Shown here piece by piece: positions 18,019 to 27,734 of a stretch of 41,867 nt of DNA. The notes beneath the pieces are model-generated. The model had not been told where the DNA came from. It saw only the letters and a program-made list of their open reading frames with translations, and did no database searches. Both the position numbers and the translations under genes were made by a program. Positions within the stretch are counted from its first letter, which is position 1, and each line of letters begins with the position of its first letter. The stretch comes from Exiguobacterium undae DSM 14481 (GTDB lineage: Bacteria > Bacillota > Bacilli > Exiguobacteriales > Exiguobacteriaceae). The DNA lies in assembly GCF_000620805.1 (NCBI RefSeq), contig NZ_KK211187.1, positions 1 to 41,867 on the forward strand, given 5' to 3'.

Positions 18019-19565
18019 ATAATCCCCCTACGTTGATGAATACGATATAGTTTCTCTCCAAAAGGCAACAGCGCCCACTCGCGTTCGGTCAAAACACCGA
18101 TCCGTAACGCGAAGATACAAAAGACGATAGCTCCACCTAGGACCAACAATCCAACCTCAATCGTCGCTCCGATCCGACTCTCCCAACCGGACAACTGAAA
18201 CAGTTGTTCGATCACATATAAGAAAATCGCCATCGGGAGGACCGCTTTCATCAACTTGATGTAAAACGCCCGACCAGCCGTCACACGACCAAACTTCCGG
18301 TTCAATAAGATCAATTGTGCTGCCGCCATGACAGCAAATCCACCGAACGTCGCCATCCCGGCACCGGTCATGCCATATGCCGGAATCAACCAGATGTTCA
18401 GCCCAAATTTAACCGCCAGACCAACGATGACACCTGCAAAGGCGTACTTTTCCGCATCCACCGATTGGAGACAGGAGACGATGATCATCGACAAGGACGC
18501 CGTGAATCCGGTTGCCGCAAGCCAACTGAGCGCCATCGTCCCATTGTCATCCTGATAGAGTGCGATATTTAACGGCCGCATCACACCGACGAGACCGACC
18601 GTCGCTGCGGCCGCAATCAGCAGACCGGAACGCAACAACGTCTCCAAATGATGTTTCGTCGCGGTGTCATTGCGCTTCCGATATTCTAACAGTAATGTCG
18701 GCACACTCGCGAGACTGATTGACGTCGCAAACAAAATCGCAAACTGCAGCAACGGATAACCTCGGTCGAATATCCCTTTTTCCATTTTTGTTTCGATGGA
18801 ATCACCTAACAGATTCACAAAGGTCAAGCCATCAATCAACTGCATCAATAACAATGCGAGCGAGGCAATGCTGACCGCCATCCCGCTCGTCAACAGGACC
18901 CGTCCGACACGACGGATATGCTGTTTCGATACGACCGGGCGACCAATCCGCCCTTTCGCGAACCGTAACAATAAGATGAGCGACGCAACGCTGCCGCCGA
19001 GTGCCGTCATATGGGCCGATGCTCCAATCTGATACGGATTCGCACCGACTTGGACACCGTAGTAGGTCACAAGTAACAGCAGGCAGACACGAACGCCATT
19101 TTCCGTGATTTGTGAAAACGCCGTCGGCCGCATTTCAAGATCCGCCTGAAACATCCCCCGTAAGACGGCGATGACCGGCAACAGGTAAAACGTAAACGTA
19201 ACTGCCCGGAGCGGTTCTACCAGTTGTGCGTCCCCAAATAACCGGGCCACTTCAGGAGCAATCCACCAACCGAGCGTCCCGAGGATTAACGACATGCCGG
19301 ACAAGACGAAAAAGATTGCCCATAACACTTCCCGTTTCTCTTCCGGATGATGTAACGTCAACTTCGCGACAACGACCGGCAACGCATATATACCAAGTGC
19401 TGCTGCAATCGCAAATAACGGATAGACGGTCTGATAGACATACAAACCGACGTCTCCCGCCATATTTTGATACGGGATGCGATAGAAAAAGCTCAACAGT
19501 TTGGAGACGTAACTCGAAATCGCCAGGAGTGCTGCGCCCTGAGCAATGGTCATTCGTTTACTCAT
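18015..19565 (-). CDS. yabM: polysaccharide/lipid II flippase-like membrane protein (YabM, SpoVB/MurJ family)
   Basis: A 516-residue polytopic membrane protein with about 14 hydrophobic segments, of the MOP superfamily (PST/SpoVB/MurJ branch). The N-terminus GAALLAISSYVSKLLSFFYRIPYQNMAG is characteristic of SpoVB-type flippases. The position between mfd and yabN corresponds to B. subtilis yabM. The cargo is probably an undecaprenyl-linked precursor, but which one (lipid II or another polymer) cannot be decided from sequence. spoVT, which lies between mfd and yabM in spore formers, is absent, and this gene overlaps mfd by 4 bases. Confidence 0.88.
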   Translation of the reverse strand: MSKRMTIAQGAALLAISSYVSKLLSFFYRIPYQNMAGDVGLYVYQTVYPLFAIAAALGIYALPVVVAKLTLHHPEEKREVLWAIFFVLSGMSLILGTLGWWIAPEVARLFGDAQLVEPLRAVTFTFYLLPVIAVLRGMFQADLEMRPTAFSQITENGVRVCLLLLVTYYGVQVGANPYQIGASAHMTALGGSVASLILLLRFAKGRIGRPVVSKQHIRRVGRVLLTSGMAVSIASLALLLMQLIDGLTFVNLLGDSIETKMEKGIFDRGYPLLQFAILFATSISLASVPTLLLEYRKRNDTATKHHLETLLRSGLLIAAAATVGLVGVMRPLNIALYQDDNGTMALSWLAATGFTASLSMIIVSCLQSVDAEKYAFAGVIVGLAVKFGLNIWLIPAYGMTGAGMATFGGFAVMAAAQLILLNRKFGRVTAGRAFYIKLMKAVLPMAIFLYVIEQLFQLSGWESRIGATIEVGLLVLGGAIVFCIFALRIGVLTEREWALLPFGEKLYRIHQRRGII

Positions 19566-22500
19566 TGCAGGATCCGGCGATCAATCTCAGCGAGCAACCG
19601 TTCCGCTTGCTCCGTCGTCTGCTGCAACGTTTGTTTGCCGCGATTCAGTGTCAACACCAATTTTCCGTCCTCTTGTCCCATCCCGAGACCACGCCCGATC
19701 GGAACCGTCCATTTGACGAAATCAGCGACATCAAGCGACTGAGTCGTTTGTGCCGAAAGGACGATTTCGATTTTCGGATCCGTCTGTTTGACACGTTCGA
19801 TCCGTGCCCGCTCTGCAAAAATCCGCATCCGCGTCAACTGAATCAACCGGGCGACTTCGACCGGGAATTCCCCGAACCGTTCCAACATCTCGGACTCGAG
19901 CGACTCGAGACTTTCCGGTGTGTCCACATACTTCAATCGTTTATAGAATTCAATTTTCAATTCGGAGTCGGCCATATAATGGCTTGGGATGTAGGCATCC
20001 AGGCTGAACGTAAAGTCCGGTACGAATTTTTGGACTCTCCGTTTTCCTTTCATCCGCTCTTTGCGTTCTTCGACCGCTTCCGACAGCATTTGCGAATACA
20101 AATCAAATCCGACGGAATCGATGAAGCCTGATTGTTGCGATCCGAGCAAGTTCCCTGCCCCGCGAATCGATAAGTCGCGCATCGCGATTTTAAAACCACT
20201 GCCCAGTTCCGTAAACTCCTTGATCGCCTGCAGACGGCTTTCCGCAACCTCGGTCAACCGTTTTTGTGGACGGTATGTGAAGTAGGAATAGGCGACCCGG
20301 CTGGACCGACCGACACGTCCCCGCAATTGATACAACTGGGAGAGCCCCATTTGATCCGCATCGTTGACAATCAACGTATTGACGTTCGGAATATCGATGC
20401 CGGTCTCGATGATCGTCGTACTGACCAAGACGTCGGCGTCCCCTTCGAAGAAGGTAATGAGCTGACTTTCGAGTTCACTTTCCGTCATGCGGCCATGAGC
20501 CGTCACGACACGTGCTTCCGGAACGAGTGCCCGGATTTCCTCTGCTTTTCGTTCGATCCCTTCGACCCGGTTGTAGAGGAAAAAGGCTTGTCCGCCGCGA
20601 CCAAGCTCACGCTCCAACGCTTCCCGCATGACGATTCCGTCATATTCCATCACATACGTTTGAACCGGATAGCGGTTTTCCGGTGGTGTCTCAAGCACCG
20701 ACAAATCCCGAATACCGATCATCGACATATGCAGCGTCCGTGGAATCGGTGTCGCCGTTAAGGTCAGGACATCGACATTCGTTTTCAGCTGTTTCAGTCG
20801 TTCTTTATGCTTCACTCCGAAGCGTTGTTCTTCATCGATGATCAGCAAGCCGATATCGGCAAACTGAACATCTTTGGATAAGACACGGTGTGTGCCGACG
20901 ACGACATCCACCGTTCCTTCCTTCAATCCTTTTTTCGTCGCTTTTAGCTCTGCCGCCGAGCGGAAACGGCTCATGACGGACACGTTGATCGGCCAGTCAC
21001 TGAACCGTTCGAGCATCGTTTCGTAATGCTGTTGCGCAAGGACGGTAGTCGGGACAAGCAAGGCGACTTGTTTGCCGGCCATGACGGCTTTGAAGGCCGC
21101 CCGGATCGCGACTTCCGTTTTTCCGTAACCGACATCGCCGCACAACAGGCGGTCCATCGGACGGGAACGTTCCATGTCTTTTTTGATTTCTTCGATCGAC
21201 CGCAACTGATCGACCGTCTCTTCGTATGGGAATGAGGCTTCGAATGCCTGCGTGCTGTCATCATCTTCCGGAAAAGCAAATCCGACCGCTGCTTCGCGTG
21301 CCGCATACAATTTGATCAGCTCATCCGCGATGTCTTCGACGGATTTCTGGACTTTCGCTTTGACCTTTTTCCATTCCATTCCGCCCAGCTTGTAGATTTT
21401 CGGTTCTTTGCCTTCAGCCCCGACATATTTTTGGATCAAATCAATCTGGTCGACCGGGACGTACAACGAGTCCTCTCCGGCATAGATCAGATGCAGGTAA
21501 TCTTGGTGGTTCCCCGCGACATCAATCGTCTTAATCCCGTGGTACCGTCCAATTCCGTGATGAATGTGGACGACATAGTCACCGGTTTTTAATTCCTGAT
21601 AACTTTTGATCCGTTCGGCATTCGTCAGTTTGGTCGTTTGTTTGCGTCGCCGTGCCGGTTGTTTAAAGACTTCTTCTTCCGTGATGACGACGAGGCGTGC
21701 ATTTGTCATCTCGAATCCGCCGTGGATGCCGCCGATCAGAATTGATGGATGCCCGCGGCGAATATCGTCTTCCGTCGTATGCAACGAGGCTTCGACCCCA
21801 TAATCGGATAATGTCTGCCGCATCCGTTCGGCCCGTTCGCGGTTACTCGCTAAAAAGACCATCCACATATCCGCGCGACCGTACCGATCGACCTCTTGCT
21901 TCAGACGCTCCATTTGACCGTGGAACGGGGCAATCGGTTTGATGCTGAAATGAATGGCAGCACTCTCCGGAACACCGCTCCGGCGTGTCGGGAGCAAGGA
22001 CAGATACAGCAGTTGCCGTTGCTGAAACACCTTCATCATCGGAACGGCTAACGTGTACTCACTGACACTCTGTCCCCGTTCGATCAAGGAAGCCATCCAT
22101 TCCGCTTCTTCCGTATCCTGGACTTCCGCTGCTTCTTCGATCCGGGCAATTTCATCGACGATCAAGACGGCATCTTTAATGTCGTCGAGTAACGTCGTTT
22201 GATAAAGCATTGGTGCATATTTCGCAAGCTGTTTTGGTCGCTCGCCGCTTTCAAGCACTTCGACATCGTAGGCGATGCCTTCTTCGAGCGCCGCCAAGAC
22301 TTCCGTACTTTGGACCCGTTCCTTTGTCACGTCATACAACCGGCGCAACTGTTCCCCGGCGGTCCGCAACCCTTCACCGGTCGCAAAATGTTCGGCAGCA
22401 GGCGGTACTAACGCTTCCGCGATGACACCAAGCGAACGCTGTGTTTCCGCGTCGAATGTATAGATCGAATCCACTTCTTCATCAAACAAGTCCAACCGGT

Positions 22501-23077
22501 ACGGACGTTCCACCGTCAACGGATACAAATCAATGATGCTTCCGCGCACCGCAAATTCGCCCGGCGTCGTGACCGTAGCGGTCCGTTCGTATCCGGCATC
22601 AACCAATTCTTGAATAAAATCCGGAATCGACAAGATATCGCCGGGTTTAATCCGTTTCGTATGCCCCAAAAAATCGGACGCTGTCGGGACGTACCGTCTC
22701 AGACCAACGAGCGGAATGATCAGTATTCCGTCATCCGTCGTCAGGAGACGATGCCTCGTCTCGATGCGTGTCGCCCGGAGTTCCGGGCTCGCGCCGTAAG
22801 ACAGTTCGGCCGCGAGTGTCTCGTCGACCGGATACAACATCACGTCTTGTTCCGGGACCAATTCAATCAGATCATCGTACAATTTTTGGGCTTGGAACAT
22901 ATTGTGCGTCACGATGACGAACCGTTTTTTTGTTTCCTGATAAATACCCGCGACGAACAGGGCTTTCCCGCTGTTCATCAGTCCTGTGATCAGTTGGGCA
23001 TTAACGCCGTCACGGAACCGTTCCCGGACGGTTTTAATCTCCGGAATACCGAGTAACAGATTTTGTAGTTGTTTCAT
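19562..23077 (-). CDS. mfd: transcription-repair coupling factor Mfd
   Basis: Removes RNA polymerase stalled at DNA lesions and recruits UvrA. 1171 residues in the usual order: a UvrB-like N-terminal module with a degenerate P-loop (GLMNSGKA, 32-39), an RNA-polymerase-interaction CarD-like domain at about 495-560 (LKTGDYVVHIHHGIGRYHG), then the translocase with Walker A GDVGYGKT at 647-654 and DEEQ at 748-751, and a C-terminal TRCF domain (VPDFTFSLDAYIPSHYM). GGAGG sits before the ATG. A hairpin terminator lies in the 54-base gap from pth, with no space for a promoter. Confidence 0.97.
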   Translation of the reverse strand: MKQLQNLLLGIPEIKTVRERFRDGVNAQLITGLMNSGKALFVAGIYQETKKRFVIVTHNMFQAQKLYDDLIELVPEQDVMLYPVDETLAAELSYGASPELRATRIETRHRLLTTDDGILIIPLVGLRRYVPTASDFLGHTKRIKPGDILSIPDFIQELVDAGYERTATVTTPGEFAVRGSIIDLYPLTVERPYRLDLFDEEVDSIYTFDAETQRSLGVIAEALVPPAAEHFATGEGLRTAGEQLRRLYDVTKERVQSTEVLAALEEGIAYDVEVLESGERPKQLAKYAPMLYQTTLLDDIKDAVLIVDEIARIEEAAEVQDTEEAEWMASLIERGQSVSEYTLAVPMMKVFQQRQLLYLSLLPTRRSGVPESAAIHFSIKPIAPFHGQMERLKQEVDRYGRADMWMVFLASNRERAERMRQTLSDYGVEASLHTTEDDIRRGHPSILIGGIHGGFEMTNARLVVITEEEVFKQPARRRKQTTKLTNAERIKSYQELKTGDYVVHIHHGIGRYHGIKTIDVAGNHQDYLHLIYAGEDSLYVPVDQIDLIQKYVGAEGKEPKIYKLGGMEWKKVKAKVQKSVEDIADELIKLYAAREAAVGFAFPEDDDSTQAFEASFPYEETVDQLRSIEEIKKDMERSRPMDRLLCGDVGYGKTEVAIRAAFKAVMAGKQVALLVPTTVLAQQHYETMLERFSDWPINVSVMSRFRSAAELKATKKGLKEGTVDVVVGTHRVLSKDVQFADIGLLIIDEEQRFGVKHKERLKQLKTNVDVLTLTATPIPRTLHMSMIGIRDLSVLETPPENRYPVQTYVMEYDGIVMREALERELGRGGQAFFLYNRVEGIERKAEEIRALVPEARVVTAHGRMTESELESQLITFFEGDADVLVSTTIIETGIDIPNVNTLIVNDADQMGLSQLYQLRGRVGRSSRVAYSYFTYRPQKRLTEVAESRLQAIKEFTELGSGFKIAMRDLSIRGAGNLLGSQQSGFIDSVGFDLYSQMLSEAVEERKERMKGKRRVQKFVPDFTFSLDAYIPSHYMADSELKIEFYKRLKYVDTPESLESLESEMLERFGEFPVEVARLIQLTRMRIFAERARIERVKQTDPKIEIVLSAQTTQSLDVADFVKWTVPIGRGLGMGQEDGKLVLTLNRGKQTLQQTTEQAERLLAEIDRRILQ

Positions 23078-23100
23078 ACTTTCCCTCCTAGGACGACAGC

Positions 23101-23129
23101 AAAAACGCTTTGGATGTCCAAAGCGTTTT
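23101..23129 (-). terminator. pth terminator
   Basis: Perfect stem AAACGCTTTGGA against its complement TCCAAAGCGTTT around a short loop, ending in five Ts on the minus strand. The next gene, mfd, starts 24 bases further on. Confidence 0.88.
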
Positions 23130-23131
23130 GT

Positions 23132-23689
23132 TCAGTTATAACGATTCATCAACGCCAAAAACGGCGTATCGATAAAATCGGTTGCGATATGAACCGAATC
23201 AGATAACACATGTTGCAACGTCACCTGTTCTGATTTTGCGAACGGCATCAAGACCCAGTCGATGACTTGGATCGGTGCCGGTGGCCGGCCGACGCCTAAT
23301 TTTAATCGTTTAATGTCTTGTGTACCGAGATGTTGGATCAACGATTTGACGCCGTTATGTCCTCCGGCACTCCCTTTTGAACGCAAACGCATTTTCTCGA
23401 GTGGCAAATCCAGATCATCATAGATGACAAGAACGTCTTCGACCGCAATTTTATAAAAATCGAGTAACGGACGGACCGCTTCACCCGACAAGTTCATATA
23501 CGTCAATGGTTTAACGAGGACCACGCGCTCCCCTTTAATCATTCCCGTTCCGAAGACCGCTTTAAACTTCGACTCGGTTAATTTTATTCCGTGTTCCTTG
23601 GCCAGTGCATCGATTGCCAAAAAACCGATATTATGGCGTGTATTAGCGTACTTGGCGCCTGGATTGCCTAAACCGACGATACATTTCAT
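23132..23689 (-). CDS. pth: peptidyl-tRNA hydrolase
   Basis: Releases tRNA from peptidyl-tRNA that drops off ribosomes (SpoVC in B. subtilis). The N-terminus is MKCIVGLGNPGAKYANTRHN, with catalytic His19 and Asn20; VIYDDLDLPLEK and the GSAGGHNG stretch complete the family signature. 185 residues. ATG 23687-23689 has GGAGG 7 bases upstream; the longer frame would run back through the prs terminator. The stress gene ctc, found between prs and pth in B. subtilis, is absent. Confidence 0.96.
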   Translation of the reverse strand: MKCIVGLGNPGAKYANTRHNIGFLAIDALAKEHGIKLTESKFKAVFGTGMIKGERVVLVKPLTYMNLSGEAVRPLLDFYKIAVEDVLVIYDDLDLPLEKMRLRSKGSAGGHNGVKSLIQHLGTQDIKRLKLGVGRPPAPIQVIDWVLMPFAKSEQVTLQHVLSDSVHIATDFIDTPFLALMNRYN

Positions 23690-23742
23690 ACCGTCACCTC
23701 CTCTGCTTTCTCCTGCCGGATCCTTCAATCCGTCAGATGGTG

Positions 23743-23789
23743 GAAAAACAACAACGCACAAGGGTCCGATTTCTAAAAACCGGACCTTG
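23743..23789 (-). terminator. prs terminator
   Basis: CAAGGTCCG pairs with CGGACCCTTG (one bulged C) around TTTTTAGAAAT, followed on the minus strand by TGCGTTGTTGTTTTT, a broken U tract. Termination may be incomplete. Confidence 0.65.
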
Positions 23790-23809
23790 GCGTTCATATC
23801 TGTTTGAAA

Positions 23810-24766
23810 TCAGCTGAAGAGCGGGCTGATTGATTTTTGCTCATGGACACGGATGATTGCTTCTGCAAGCAAACGTGCGACAGAGATTTGTTTGATTTTG
23901 CTTGCGCATTCACGTTTCGTCAAATCAATTGTGTTCAAGACGACGAGTTCTTCAATCGCCGAGTTTTCGATCCGTTCCATCGCAGGACCCGACAGAACCG
24001 GGTGTGTACAGCAGGCATACACTTGCTTCGCCCCGTTTTCAATCAAAGCGTTGGCAGCGAGTGTGATCGTTCCTGCTGTATCGATGATGTCATCGATGAT
24101 GATCGCGATTTTTCCGTCGACTTGGCCAACGATGTTCATGACTTCCGCCACGTTTGGTTTTGGACGACGCTTATCGATGATCGCGATTGGTGCTTTTAAT
24201 TGTTCCGCTAATTTACGTGCCCGTGTCACACCGCCATGGTCTGGAGAAACAATGACGAGTTCGTTCGGGTCGATGTTCTTCTTCTCGAAGTAAGAAGCAA
24301 GCAAGGGAACACCCATTAATTGATCTACTGGAATATCGAAGAAACCTTGGATTTGAGCTGCATGGAGATCCATCGTCACGACGCGTGTCGCACCGGCAAC
24401 TTCAAGCAAGTTCGCAACAAGCTTCGCTGTGATCGGCTCACGTGAACGTGCTTTACGGTCTTGACGCGCGTAGCCGTAATACGGAATAACGACGTTGATC
24501 GTCCGTGCGGAAGCTCGTTTTAACGCATCGATCATGATGAGCAACTCCATCAGGTTTTCATTGACCGGTTGGCTTGTCGATTGAATGATGTAAATATCAT
24601 CCCCCCGGACACTTTCTTCGATGTTCATTGAAATTTCGCCGTCACTGAAGTGTTTGACTGAACTTTCGCTGACCGGAATCCCGATGACTTTAGCGATTTC
24701 CTCTGCCAGTGGTTTGTTCGAGTTAAGGGCGAAAATACGAATTTCATGTTCTAAGACAGTAGACAT
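23810..24766 (-). CDS. prs: ribose-phosphate pyrophosphokinase (PRPP synthetase)
   Basis: Makes PRPP from ribose 5-phosphate and ATP, feeding purine, pyrimidine, His and Trp synthesis and the Hpt salvage reaction encoded in the same window. Class I enzyme of 318 residues: ATP loop [11 protein letters not shown] at 95-105, the metal/allosteric region [14 protein letters not shown], and the PRPP-binding [12 protein letters not shown] at 212-223. GGAGG lies 10 bases before ATG. It follows glmU after 64 bases with no terminator, so the two are probably cotranscribed as in B. subtilis. Confidence 0.97.
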   Translation of the reverse strand: MSTVLEHEIRIFALNSNKPLAEEIAKVIGIPVSESSVKHFSDGEISMNIEESVRGDDIYIIQSTSQPVNENLMELLIMIDALKRASARTINVVIPYYGYARQDRKARSREPITAKLVANLLEVAGATRVVTMDLHAAQIQGFFDIPVDQLMGVPLLASYFEKKNIDPNELVIVSPDHGGVTRARKLAEQLKAPIAIIDKRRPKPNVAEVMNIVGQVDGKIAIIIDDIIDTAGTITLAANALIENGAKQVYACCTHPVLSGPAMERIENSAIEELVVLNTIDLTKRECASKIKQISVARLLAEAIIRVHEQKSISPLFS

Positions 24767-24830
24767 GGTTAGGTGGCCTCCATTTGTTTGGGTTTAGACG
24801 AGTAGAGCGACAGGTAATGAACGAATAAAA

Positions 24831-26180
24831 TTAACGGTAATCGGGTTTGGTCGTCTGACGCTCACGTGCGATTGCCAGTCCGTTTTCCGGAACATCATCC
24901 GTAACGGTCGATCCTGCTGCGACAAGCGCATTTTTACCGACAGTGACCGGTGCGATCAAGTTGACGTTGCAGCCGATGAAGGCATCGTCTTCGATGACCG
25001 TCTGGAATTTATTTGTTCCATCGTAGTTGACAGTGATCGAACCGCATCCTAAGTTGACGTTTTTGCCGATTGTGGCATCGCCGACGTAACTTAAGTGGGC
25101 AGACTTGCTGCCTTCTCCGAACGTTGATTTCTTCACTTCAACGAAGTTTCCGATGCGCGTGTTGGCACCAAGTACGGCTTGTTGACGCAGATGGGCAAAT
25201 GGACCGACTTGTGCGGCTGCTCCAATTTGACTGTCCGTCACAACCGATTGGCGGACGACGGCATGATCCGCGACTTCACTGTCCCGAATATCCGAGTTGG
25301 GTCCGATGATGCATTCAGAACCGATCGTTGTTTTTCCGAGCAATTGTGTCCCCGGGTACAAGACTGTATCCGAACCGATCACGACGTCCGGTCCGATGTA
25401 CGTTGAAGAGGGATCAACAAACGTGACGCCTTGACGCATCCAATGCTCATTTGTCCGCTTGCGCATCGATGTTTCCGCCTGCGCGAGCGCAACACGGTCA
25501 TTGACACCAATCGTTTCTTCAAATGTCGGTGCAGCATACGCAGCGATCGTTTCGCCGTCTGCTTTTGCGATTTCGATGACGTCCGGTAAATAATATTCAC
25601 CTTGTACGTTATCATTTTTGACTTGTTTTAAAGCCGCAAACAACATCTCGTTATCAAACACGTACGTTCCGGTGTTGATTTCTGTGATTGCCAGTTCTTG
25701 TTCGTTCGCATCCTTATGCTCGACGATTTTCGAGACGTTTCCGTCCTCGCCGCGAACGATGCGACCGTAGCCTGTGGCGTCATCTGCATGTGCGGTTAGG
25801 ACCGTCACTTTTGCGCCCGTCTCCGCATGATGCTGCAAGAGTGACTCAAGCGTTGTGCTCGTCAGGAGTGGCGTATCTCCACATACGACGAGTGTCGAGC
25901 CTGTTTCGTTCCCAAGTACAGGTTCTGCCATTTGAACAGCATGACCCGTGCCAAGCTGCTCGCTTTGAAGTGCATATTCCACCGATGTGCCGAGCACTTC
26001 TTTTACAGACTCTGCACCGTGACCGACAATAACGACTTGACGTGTGACACCAAGTGTCGTCAACTGATCAACGACATGTTGTACCATAGGCTTCCCAGCT
26101 ACTGGGTGAAGTACTTTGTAGAGCTTTGATTTCATCCGAGTGCCTTTACCCGCTGCTAGAATTACCGCGAAATGATTCAT
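24831..26180 (-). CDS. glmU: bifunctional glucosamine-1-phosphate acetyltransferase/UDP-GlcNAc pyrophosphorylase
   Basis: Two-step synthesis of UDP-GlcNAc for peptidoglycan and teichoic acids. The N-terminal uridylyltransferase has [18 protein letters not shown] (about 8-25); the C-terminal left-handed beta helix from about residue 250 is built of hexapeptide repeats ([38 protein letters not shown]). 449 residues from ATG 26178-26180, with GGAGG 10 bases upstream; the longer open frame would run upstream through the promoter and is rejected. Own promoter. Confidence 0.97.
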   Translation of the reverse strand: MNHFAVILAAGKGTRMKSKLYKVLHPVAGKPMVQHVVDQLTTLGVTRQVVIVGHGAESVKEVLGTSVEYALQSEQLGTGHAVQMAEPVLGNETGSTLVVCGDTPLLTSTTLESLLQHHAETGAKVTVLTAHADDATGYGRIVRGEDGNVSKIVEHKDANEQELAITEINTGTYVFDNEMLFAALKQVKNDNVQGEYYLPDVIEIAKADGETIAAYAAPTFEETIGVNDRVALAQAETSMRKRTNEHWMRQGVTFVDPSSTYIGPDVVIGSDTVLYPGTQLLGKTTIGSECIIGPNSDIRDSEVADHAVVRQSVVTDSQIGAAAQVGPFAHLRQQAVLGANTRIGNFVEVKKSTFGEGSKSAHLSYVGDATIGKNVNLGCGSITVNYDGTNKFQTVIEDDAFIGCNVNLIAPVTVGKNALVAAGSTVTDDVPENGLAIARERQTTKPDYR

Positions 26181-26241
26181 CCTTGTCGCTCCTCCATGTA
26201 AATTAGTGTTGATTTCTTTCTGAAATAGTCCACTCGTTCCC

Positions 26242-26270
26242 ACTATAACGAAAATGGCGCACCGAATCAA
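26242..26270 (-). promoter_or_regulatory. glmU promoter (sigma-A type)
   Basis: -35 TTGATT (26265-26270), 17-base spacer, -10 TATAGT (26242-26247) on the minus strand, after the spoVG terminator. Confidence 0.8.
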
Positions 26271-26303
26271 TGACGGGACGGGTCGGAAGTCATGAAAAAG
26301 CAC

Positions 26304-26341
26304 AAAAAAAGACAGGTTCTCCCATGAACGGAAACCTGTCT
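26304..26341 (-). terminator. spoVG terminator
   Basis: Stem AGACAGGTT/AACCTGTCT around a 14-base loop with partial internal pairing, followed by seven Ts on the minus strand. Confidence 0.92.
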
Positions 26342-26347
26342 ATTGAA

Positions 26348-26659
26348 TTACGATCGATCGGTCGCTTCAAGTGGCGTCAACTCAAGCTCTGACGTTTCAG
26401 CATTTTCCTCACGAACCGCGTATGCTTCTAATACTGAATCTTCGACCTTTTTTCGCATTAATGCATTGATTGGATGGGCGACATCACGAAAGATGCCTTC
26501 CTGTGTCCGTTTGCTTGGCATCGCGACGAAAAGACCGCTGTTCCCTTCGATCACGCGTAAATCATGGACCACAAATTCGTGGTCGAGCGTAATCGAGGCA
26601 AGTGCTTTCATTCGACCCTCTGCTACGACGCGACGAATCTTGACGTCGGTGACATTCAT
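26348..26659 (-). CDS. spoVG: SpoVG nucleic-acid-binding global regulator
   Basis: Small conserved protein of 103 residues that binds DNA and RNA in Listeria, Staphylococcus and Borrelia and affects septation in Bacillus. [11 protein letters not shown]...[23 protein letters not shown] and the [18 protein letters not shown] block are the family core; the acidic C-terminal ~20 residues are variable. ATG 26657-26659, with AAGGGG upstream. Monocistronic, with a strong promoter, a ~125-base leader and a terminator. Despite the name, no other sporulation gene remains in the window. yabJ (ridA), which lies between purR and spoVG in B. subtilis, is absent. Confidence 0.95.
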   Translation of the reverse strand: MNVTDVKIRRVVAEGRMKALASITLDHEFVVHDLRVIEGNSGLFVAMPSKRTQEGIFRDVAHPINALMRKKVEDSVLEAYAVREENAETSELELTPLEATDRS

Positions 26660-26790
26660 TTTGTCCGCACCCCTTTTTATAACCGTTGTCACAACTCTTC
26701 GTTGTCTACTTCTACTTACGGCTTAAAACATTCAAAGGTTTAGCTTTTGCCAATCTTTTTACGCATAATTTCCAAAAGTTTGATAATTAC

Positions 26791-26819
26791 AGTATAGTTA
26801 CAAAAAAATCGTGTGTCAA
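26791..26819 (-). promoter_or_regulatory. spoVG promoter (sigma-A type)
   Basis: -35 TTGACA (26814-26819), 17-base spacer, -10 TATACT (26791-26796) on the minus strand. In B. subtilis spoVG is driven by sigma-H; here the elements are plain sigma-A. Confidence 0.88.
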
Positions 26820-26821
26820 AT

Positions 26822-27661
26822 TCAGGTATTGTCACCATCTGTGAAATACTGGTCGACATTTCCGCGCTTCACTTGGATTTGTCCAAGATCCACGTCGACG
26901 TCCGCAAGCTTCATCAGACTGACGTACTCATTGACCATCTTCTTCTCGGCACCTTCTGCTTCAATCAGCACACCGACACCCGCGACGTTCGCTTCAAACT
27001 CACTGAGCAGACTCATCATGCCGCGAATCGTTCCGCCGGCTTTCATGAAGTCATCAATCAGCAGGACATTGGCACCACGGGGAAGACTCCGCCGTGCCAG
27101 CGCCATCGTCCGAATCGCTTTTGACGAGCCGGAAACATAATTGATGCTGACGGTTGATCCTTCCGTCACCCGGCTGTCCGAGCGGACGATCACAAACGGA
27201 ACACCCAGCTGTTCGGCGACTGCGTACGCAAGCGGAATCCCTTTCGTCGCGATCGTCATGACCACGTCGACCTTCTTCTGACTGAAGACAGAGGCGAAGA
27301 CTTGCCCCATCTGTTTGACCATCCGCGGATCCCCGAGCAAGTCCGTCAGATATAAGTATCCGCCCGGCAACAAACGGTCCGGTCGTGCCACCCGTTCACA
27401 TAACTCATCGATAAACGGTAACGCCTTCGCACTGCTCCACGTCGGAATGAACATGACGCCTCCAGCTGCCCCGGGAACGGTGACGAGTCGACCTGTCCCC
27501 TCATGCTCTAACATTTCACTGACAATATCTAAATCTTCACTGATCGAAGATTTCGCAGATTTATAACGTTCCGCGAATATCGTCAATGAGACCAGATGAT
27601 GCGGATGGTCCAGCAGGTAACGTGTCATGTCTACGAGCCGACCGCTTCTCCGAATTTTCAT
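26822..27661 (-). CDS. purR: purine operon repressor PurR (Bacillus type)
   Basis: A winged helix-turn-helix domain (about 1-75) is joined to a phosphoribosyltransferase-like domain that senses PRPP; it is unrelated to the LacI-type PurR of E. coli. The PRPP loop LLIDDFMKAGGT lies at 200-211. 279 residues. PRPP releases the repressor from PurBox sites upstream of purine genes. A PurBox-like half site and a palindrome lie over its own promoter, pointing to autoregulation. GAGGTGG lies about 10 bases before the ATG. Confidence 0.95.
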   Translation of the reverse strand: MKIRRSGRLVDMTRYLLDHPHHLVSLTIFAERYKSAKSSISEDLDIVSEMLEHEGTGRLVTVPGAAGGVMFIPTWSSAKALPFIDELCERVARPDRLLPGGYLYLTDLLGDPRMVKQMGQVFASVFSQKKVDVVMTIATKGIPLAYAVAEQLGVPFVIVRSDSRVTEGSTVSINYVSGSSKAIRTMALARRSLPRGANVLLIDDFMKAGGTIRGMMSLLSEFEANVAGVGVLIEAEGAEKKMVNEYVSLMKLADVDVDLGQIQVKRGNVDQYFTDGDNT

Positions 27662-27683
27662 CTAAATTGTTCCACCTCTCCGT

Positions 27684-27696
27684 AATTCCGAATATT
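27684..27696 (+). promoter_or_regulatory. PurBox-like site upstream of purR
   Basis: AATTCCGAATATT matches the B. subtilis PurBox half-site AWWWCCGAACWWT (as I recall it) at 12 of 13 positions. An inverted partner near 27716-27728 matches at only about 7 of 13 and is 19 bases away instead of 16-17. The site would lie just downstream of the purR transcription start. Confidence 0.5.
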
Positions 27697-27709
27697 CACT
27701 AGTGAATAT
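27692..27709. repeat. 18-bp perfect palindrome over the purR start region
   Basis: ATATTCACTAGTGAATAT is fully self-complementary. It covers most of the -10 element of purR and overlaps the PurBox-like site, a good location for an operator. Confidence 0.7.
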
Positions 27710-27734
27710 ATCATTTTCATACGGAAACTATCAA
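27705..27734 (-). promoter_or_regulatory. purR promoter (sigma-A type)
   Basis: -35 TTGATA (27729-27734), 18-base spacer, -10 TATATT (27705-27710) on the minus strand. The ispE stop codon TGA lies inside the -35. Confidence 0.75.

Noticed and set aside
19226-20131. 301-codon plus-strand open frame
   Set aside because: Lies fully antisense to mfd and the flippase gene, both with clear family motifs; its composition is that of a shadow frame, rich in Arg, Pro and Ser, and no ribosome site was seen.
23690-23797. N-terminal extension of pth
   Set aside because: The extension runs through the prs terminator hairpin and is not family-like; an ATG with GGAGG at the right distance gives the standard protein.
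26181-26303. N-terminal extension of glmU
   Set aside because: It covers the glmU promoter; the internal ATG with GGAGG gives the usual start [16 protein letters not shown].
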